Below are positions 60,815-64,000 of a DNA stretch of 64,000 nt, piece by piece. The stretch is taken from NCBI RefSeq assembly GCF_000003815.2, contig NC_049992.1:19695289-19759288 (forward strand), given 5' to 3'. This DNA is from Branchiostoma floridae (Eukaryota; Chordata; Leptocardii; Amphioxiformes; Branchiostomatidae). The notes beneath the pieces are model-generated. The model did no database searches. It saw only the letters and a list, made by a program, of their open reading frames with translations, and was not told the DNA's origin. A program made the position numbers and the translations under genes. How positions within the stretch are numbered: position 1 is the stretch's first letter; every line of letters starts with the position of its first letter.

Positions 60815-62880
60815 GTTTGTCTCTAGATATAGCTCGGAACACGAAATGTACAGTTTATTCAACGTTTCCTCGTACAGTTGAAATTTTTCAGAATCAAGTG
60901 AAGGTGGCTATGAACACCACACCGACCAAAACAAAGTGCTTTGATAAAAGGTCAAACAAACTTTAAAAGCTTCTTGTTACAAATCCAGCGGAAGCGGCCA
61001 TTTTGCATTCGCGGAGCGCCCCAAGCGTGATATCTCGCGACATTCAAACTATGAAAGAGAAACAAACATTTATGGATTTTGAACCTTCTTGCTAGGGTCA
61101 AACTGGATAATGTCAAATTGTTGACATGAGCGTTATGAAGAACCAATAGCAACAATTTTCTGTTGTTTCTAATTTGATATATTGTTGTAAAGTTTAGGAA
61201 TGAATCGAAACAAAGTTGGCGTCCGACGGGAAATTGTCAACTCCTTGCACTCTGCAGCGCTTTTATCTAATGATAAAGAGTTTGCAGAAAGCATGAACGT
61301 TATGGGATCCTGTACCAACGACTTTCTGTTGTATCTACCATAGAATTTGGCATTTAACTGTCCTTTAAAGTTAAAGAATTAATCCAAACAAAGACGGCGT
61401 GGGTTAACGTTGAGCCAATTATAGATTGTAAACAAAGAAAAATCCTGCTCGGAACTAGTTTGTTTTTATGAACTTGCTTGCTCTCTTTTCCAAATTCAAC
61501 ACGCTCAGTTCGGTCGCCAGCGGCTAGAACGCCAGTCACAATGTATATAGGCCGCATGCCTAGGCAATTTAAACTTATTTTACAAATTACGTAGAGTGTT
61601 ACGTTTCCCCTAGAACGTCTAGACGCCTCAAACCAGATACAAAATGGCGGCGATATTCCGCCTCCCGGCGGTTGTTTGTTTTGTCAAATCAAAAGCTCCT
61701 TGGTCAAATCAAGGTACTTGGTCAAATTCTGCCTTGTGTATCTCCAGATATAACTCGAAACATGAAATGTACAGTTTTTCTTGTAATGTTGACATTTTTC
61801 AGAGTTAAGTGAAGGTGGCAATGAACAACACACCGCTTGACCAAAATCAAGTGCTTTGATAAAAGCTCAAACAAACTTTCAAAGCTTCTTGTTATAGATT
61901 CAGCGGTCGCGGCCATTTTGCATTCGTGGAGCGCCCCAAGCGTGATTTCCCGCGACATTCAAACTATGAAAGAGAAACAAACATTTATGGATTTTGAACC
62001 TTCTTGCTAGGGTCAAACTGGATAATGTCAAATTGTTGACATGAGCGTTATGAAGAACCAATAGCAACAATATTAATTTTCTGTTGTTTCTAATTTGATA
62101 TATTGTTGTAAAGTTTAGGAATGAATCGAAACAAAGTTGGCGTCCGACGGGAAATTGTCAACTCCTGGCACTCTGCAGCGCTTTTATCTAATGATAAAGA
62201 GTTTGCAGAAAGCATGAACGTTATGGGATCCTGTACCAACGACTTTCTGTTGTATCTACCATAGAATTTGGCATTTAACTGTCCTTTAAAGTTAAAGAAT
62301 TAATCCAAACAAAGACGGCGTGGGTTAACGTTGAGCCAATTATAGATTGTAAACAAAGAAAAATCCTGCTCGGAACTAGTTTGTTTTTATGAACTTGCTT
62401 GCTCTCTTTTCCAAATTCAACACGCTCAGTTCGGTCGCCAGCGGCTAGAACGCCAGTCACAATGTATATAGGCCGCATGCCTAGGCAATTTAAACTTATT
62501 TTACAAATTACGTAGAGTGTTACGTTTCCCCTAGAACGTCTAGACGCCTCAAACCAGATACAAAATGGCGGCGATATTCCGCCTCCCGGCGGTTGTTTGT
62601 TTTGTCAAATCAAGGTACTTGGTCAAATTCTGCCTTGTGTATCTCCAGATATAACTCGAAACATCAAATGTACAGTTTTCTTGTAATGTTGACATTTTTC
62701 AGAGTTAAGTGAAGGTGGCAATGAACAACACACCGCTTGACCAAAATCAAGTGCTTTGATAAAAGCTCAAACAAACTTTCAAAGGTTCTTGTTATAAATT
62801 CAGCGGTAGCGGCCATTTTGTATTCGCGGAGTGCTCCAAGCGCGATTATCCGCGACATTCAAACTACGAAAAAGAAGCAA
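60815..62880. repeat. 0.92-kb direct tandem duplication, 2.3 copies
   Basis: Units begin near 60818, 61737 and 62637 (ATCTCCAGATATAACTCGAA and variants). 61030-61660 and 61951-62580 are almost identical, whereas the first ~150 bp differ more. Contains CAAAATGGCGGCGATATTCC and GCGGCCATTTTGCATTCGC. No ORF of interest. Confidence 0.92.
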
Positions 62881-63255
62881 AAAATGTAGGCATTTTGGAG
62901 CTTCTTGCTAGGGTCAAGCTGGAAAATGTCAAATCCACGCACTGTGCAGCGTCTTATGGTATCCAGTATCAACGTTTTTTGTTGCGTCTACGGTATTTGA
63001 TAGTGTTTTCAAGTTTAGGAATGAATTCAAACAAAGATGGCGTGGGTTAGCCGGTGGATTTATAAACAAAAGAAAAGGCCCACTCGGAACTACATGTTGT
63101 TTGTTTTTTATGGACTAGTGAAGCTTACTCTCTTTAAACCCTCTGCTAATCACAATTTGTGAGCTATTATTATCTGTATTGGATTGGCCGATCTTTGGGT
63201 ATTGTGCAGGTATCTACAAGGCTGAAAACGTGCCCTATTCTAGAGAATTAGGCAC

Positions 63256-63972
63256 GATTTACACTTGTAGTTTTATCTGTAGTACTACAGATCGTAGTCT
63301 ACTACTGTAGTAGCCTACAGATTTTTTCTGGGTGTAAACAGAAATGAAGTGTAGTCTACTACTGTAGTCTACTACACCCTCCGAGGCTGTAGTACTACAG
63401 TTCAGCGGACGTTCTATGAGAATTCGAACAGGGTGTAAACAGAGACTGTAGTAGACTACAGCTGACTGACGCCAACCGCGTCAGTCGCCTCCTGCGCTGC
63501 ATACGTTCTTGGCGTGTCTGGTTGAAAACCTGGGTAACACTGCAACATGAACATAATGACCTCCGCCTCTCCCGTCATTTTGATCCGTCCGGTGGTCAAA
63601 ATTGGCACTTTTGACACAACAGGAATAGTGAAGAAGACCAAAAAATTTATGCTGTTCGATCTGGTGTAATTCGAAACGTACGCGTGTTTTATTTGGGTCA
63701 TCTGCGGTCAATGTACTATTTTCTATTGTCATGGCCTATTTTTCAGAGTGCCTTGTATTAGAAAAAAAACCTTTTTTCACAAATATAAGATTCCCGCGCC
63801 CGCCAAGTGTCAAAGGTCACATTCAGTCACTACAGTTTCTCCGTAATCAAAGAACAGCAGGTGTCCCGCTATGCTCTCTGTCAGTGAGTGTAAACCGGAC
63901 GCGAATCTGTAGTCTACTACAGTAGTAGACTACGATGTGTAGTACTACAGATTCAAGAAACAAGTGTAAATC
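63256..63972. mobile_element. 717-bp foldback element (GATTTACACTTG)
   Basis: Ends GATTTACACTTG and CAAGTGTAAATC. Both subterminal regions are packed with the self-complementary words TGTAGTACTACA and GTAGTCTACTAC. The minus frames inside are short and unrecognised. Confidence 0.85.
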
Positions 63973-64000
63973 ACCATCGAGTTCCCGCAAAATGCTTGAA

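Overview
The window is eukaryotic genomic DNA: short phase-consistent exons with GT/AG borders, long introns, many foldback transposons, microsatellites and four runs of N. Gene content (a Tie-type receptor, two Golgi GalNAc-transferases, LDLa/CUB and collagen-like secreted proteins) points to a chordate-grade animal. The compact introns and abundant MITEs suggest a cephalochordate (Branchiostoma, amphioxus). That last step is inference; no marker gene in the window proves it.

Layout, left to right. (1) 116-3965, minus: 5' half of a Tie/TEK-like receptor (signal peptide, two Ig domains, two Tie-type EGF modules), running off the left edge. (2) 7452-22256, minus: a B4GALNT-type beta-1,4-N-acetylgalactosaminyltransferase, with at least one exon partly lost in the N gap at 11183-12023. 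(3) 22257-26848: divergent intergenic region with a diverged repeat array and a duplication that copies the first codons of B4GALNT. (4) 26849-47631, plus: a complete 12-exon polypeptide GalNAc-transferase (GALNT, GT27), 633 residues, all splice phases reconciled. A minus-strand collagen-like secreted gene (36949-40089) is nested in its intron 4. (5) 49051-54542, minus: a complete 4-exon secreted protein, signal peptide-LDLa-CUB, 176 residues, with a large minisatellite in intron 2 and a second one at its stop codon. (6) 56062-56304, plus: first two exons of an unidentified gene. (7) 57759-60505, minus: five exons of an unidentified basic, coiled-coil protein. (8) 60.8-64 kb: a 0.92-kb tandem duplication and a 717-bp foldback element.

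Functional theme. Two Golgi-type GalNAc-transferases of unrelated families lie head to head: GT12, glycan/glycolipid type, and GT27, mucin-type O-glycosylation. The other identifiable genes encode a cell-surface receptor and secreted, disulfide-rich or collagenous proteins of the secretory pathway.

The most unusual structures are: a ~1.5-kb minisatellite whose unit matches the LDLa-CUB CUB-exon 3' splice site; a collagen domain whose Gly-X-Y register is broken once per coding repeat; a coding end written in satellite sequence; TIR elements with 9-10 bp target duplications, one with an empty site preserved elsewhere in the window; a 5S rRNA-like relic; and an octamer-rich intronic array. No CRISPR, operon or other prokaryotic feature was seen. 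All boundaries come from reading splice signals and frames by eye, with no transcript or database support.
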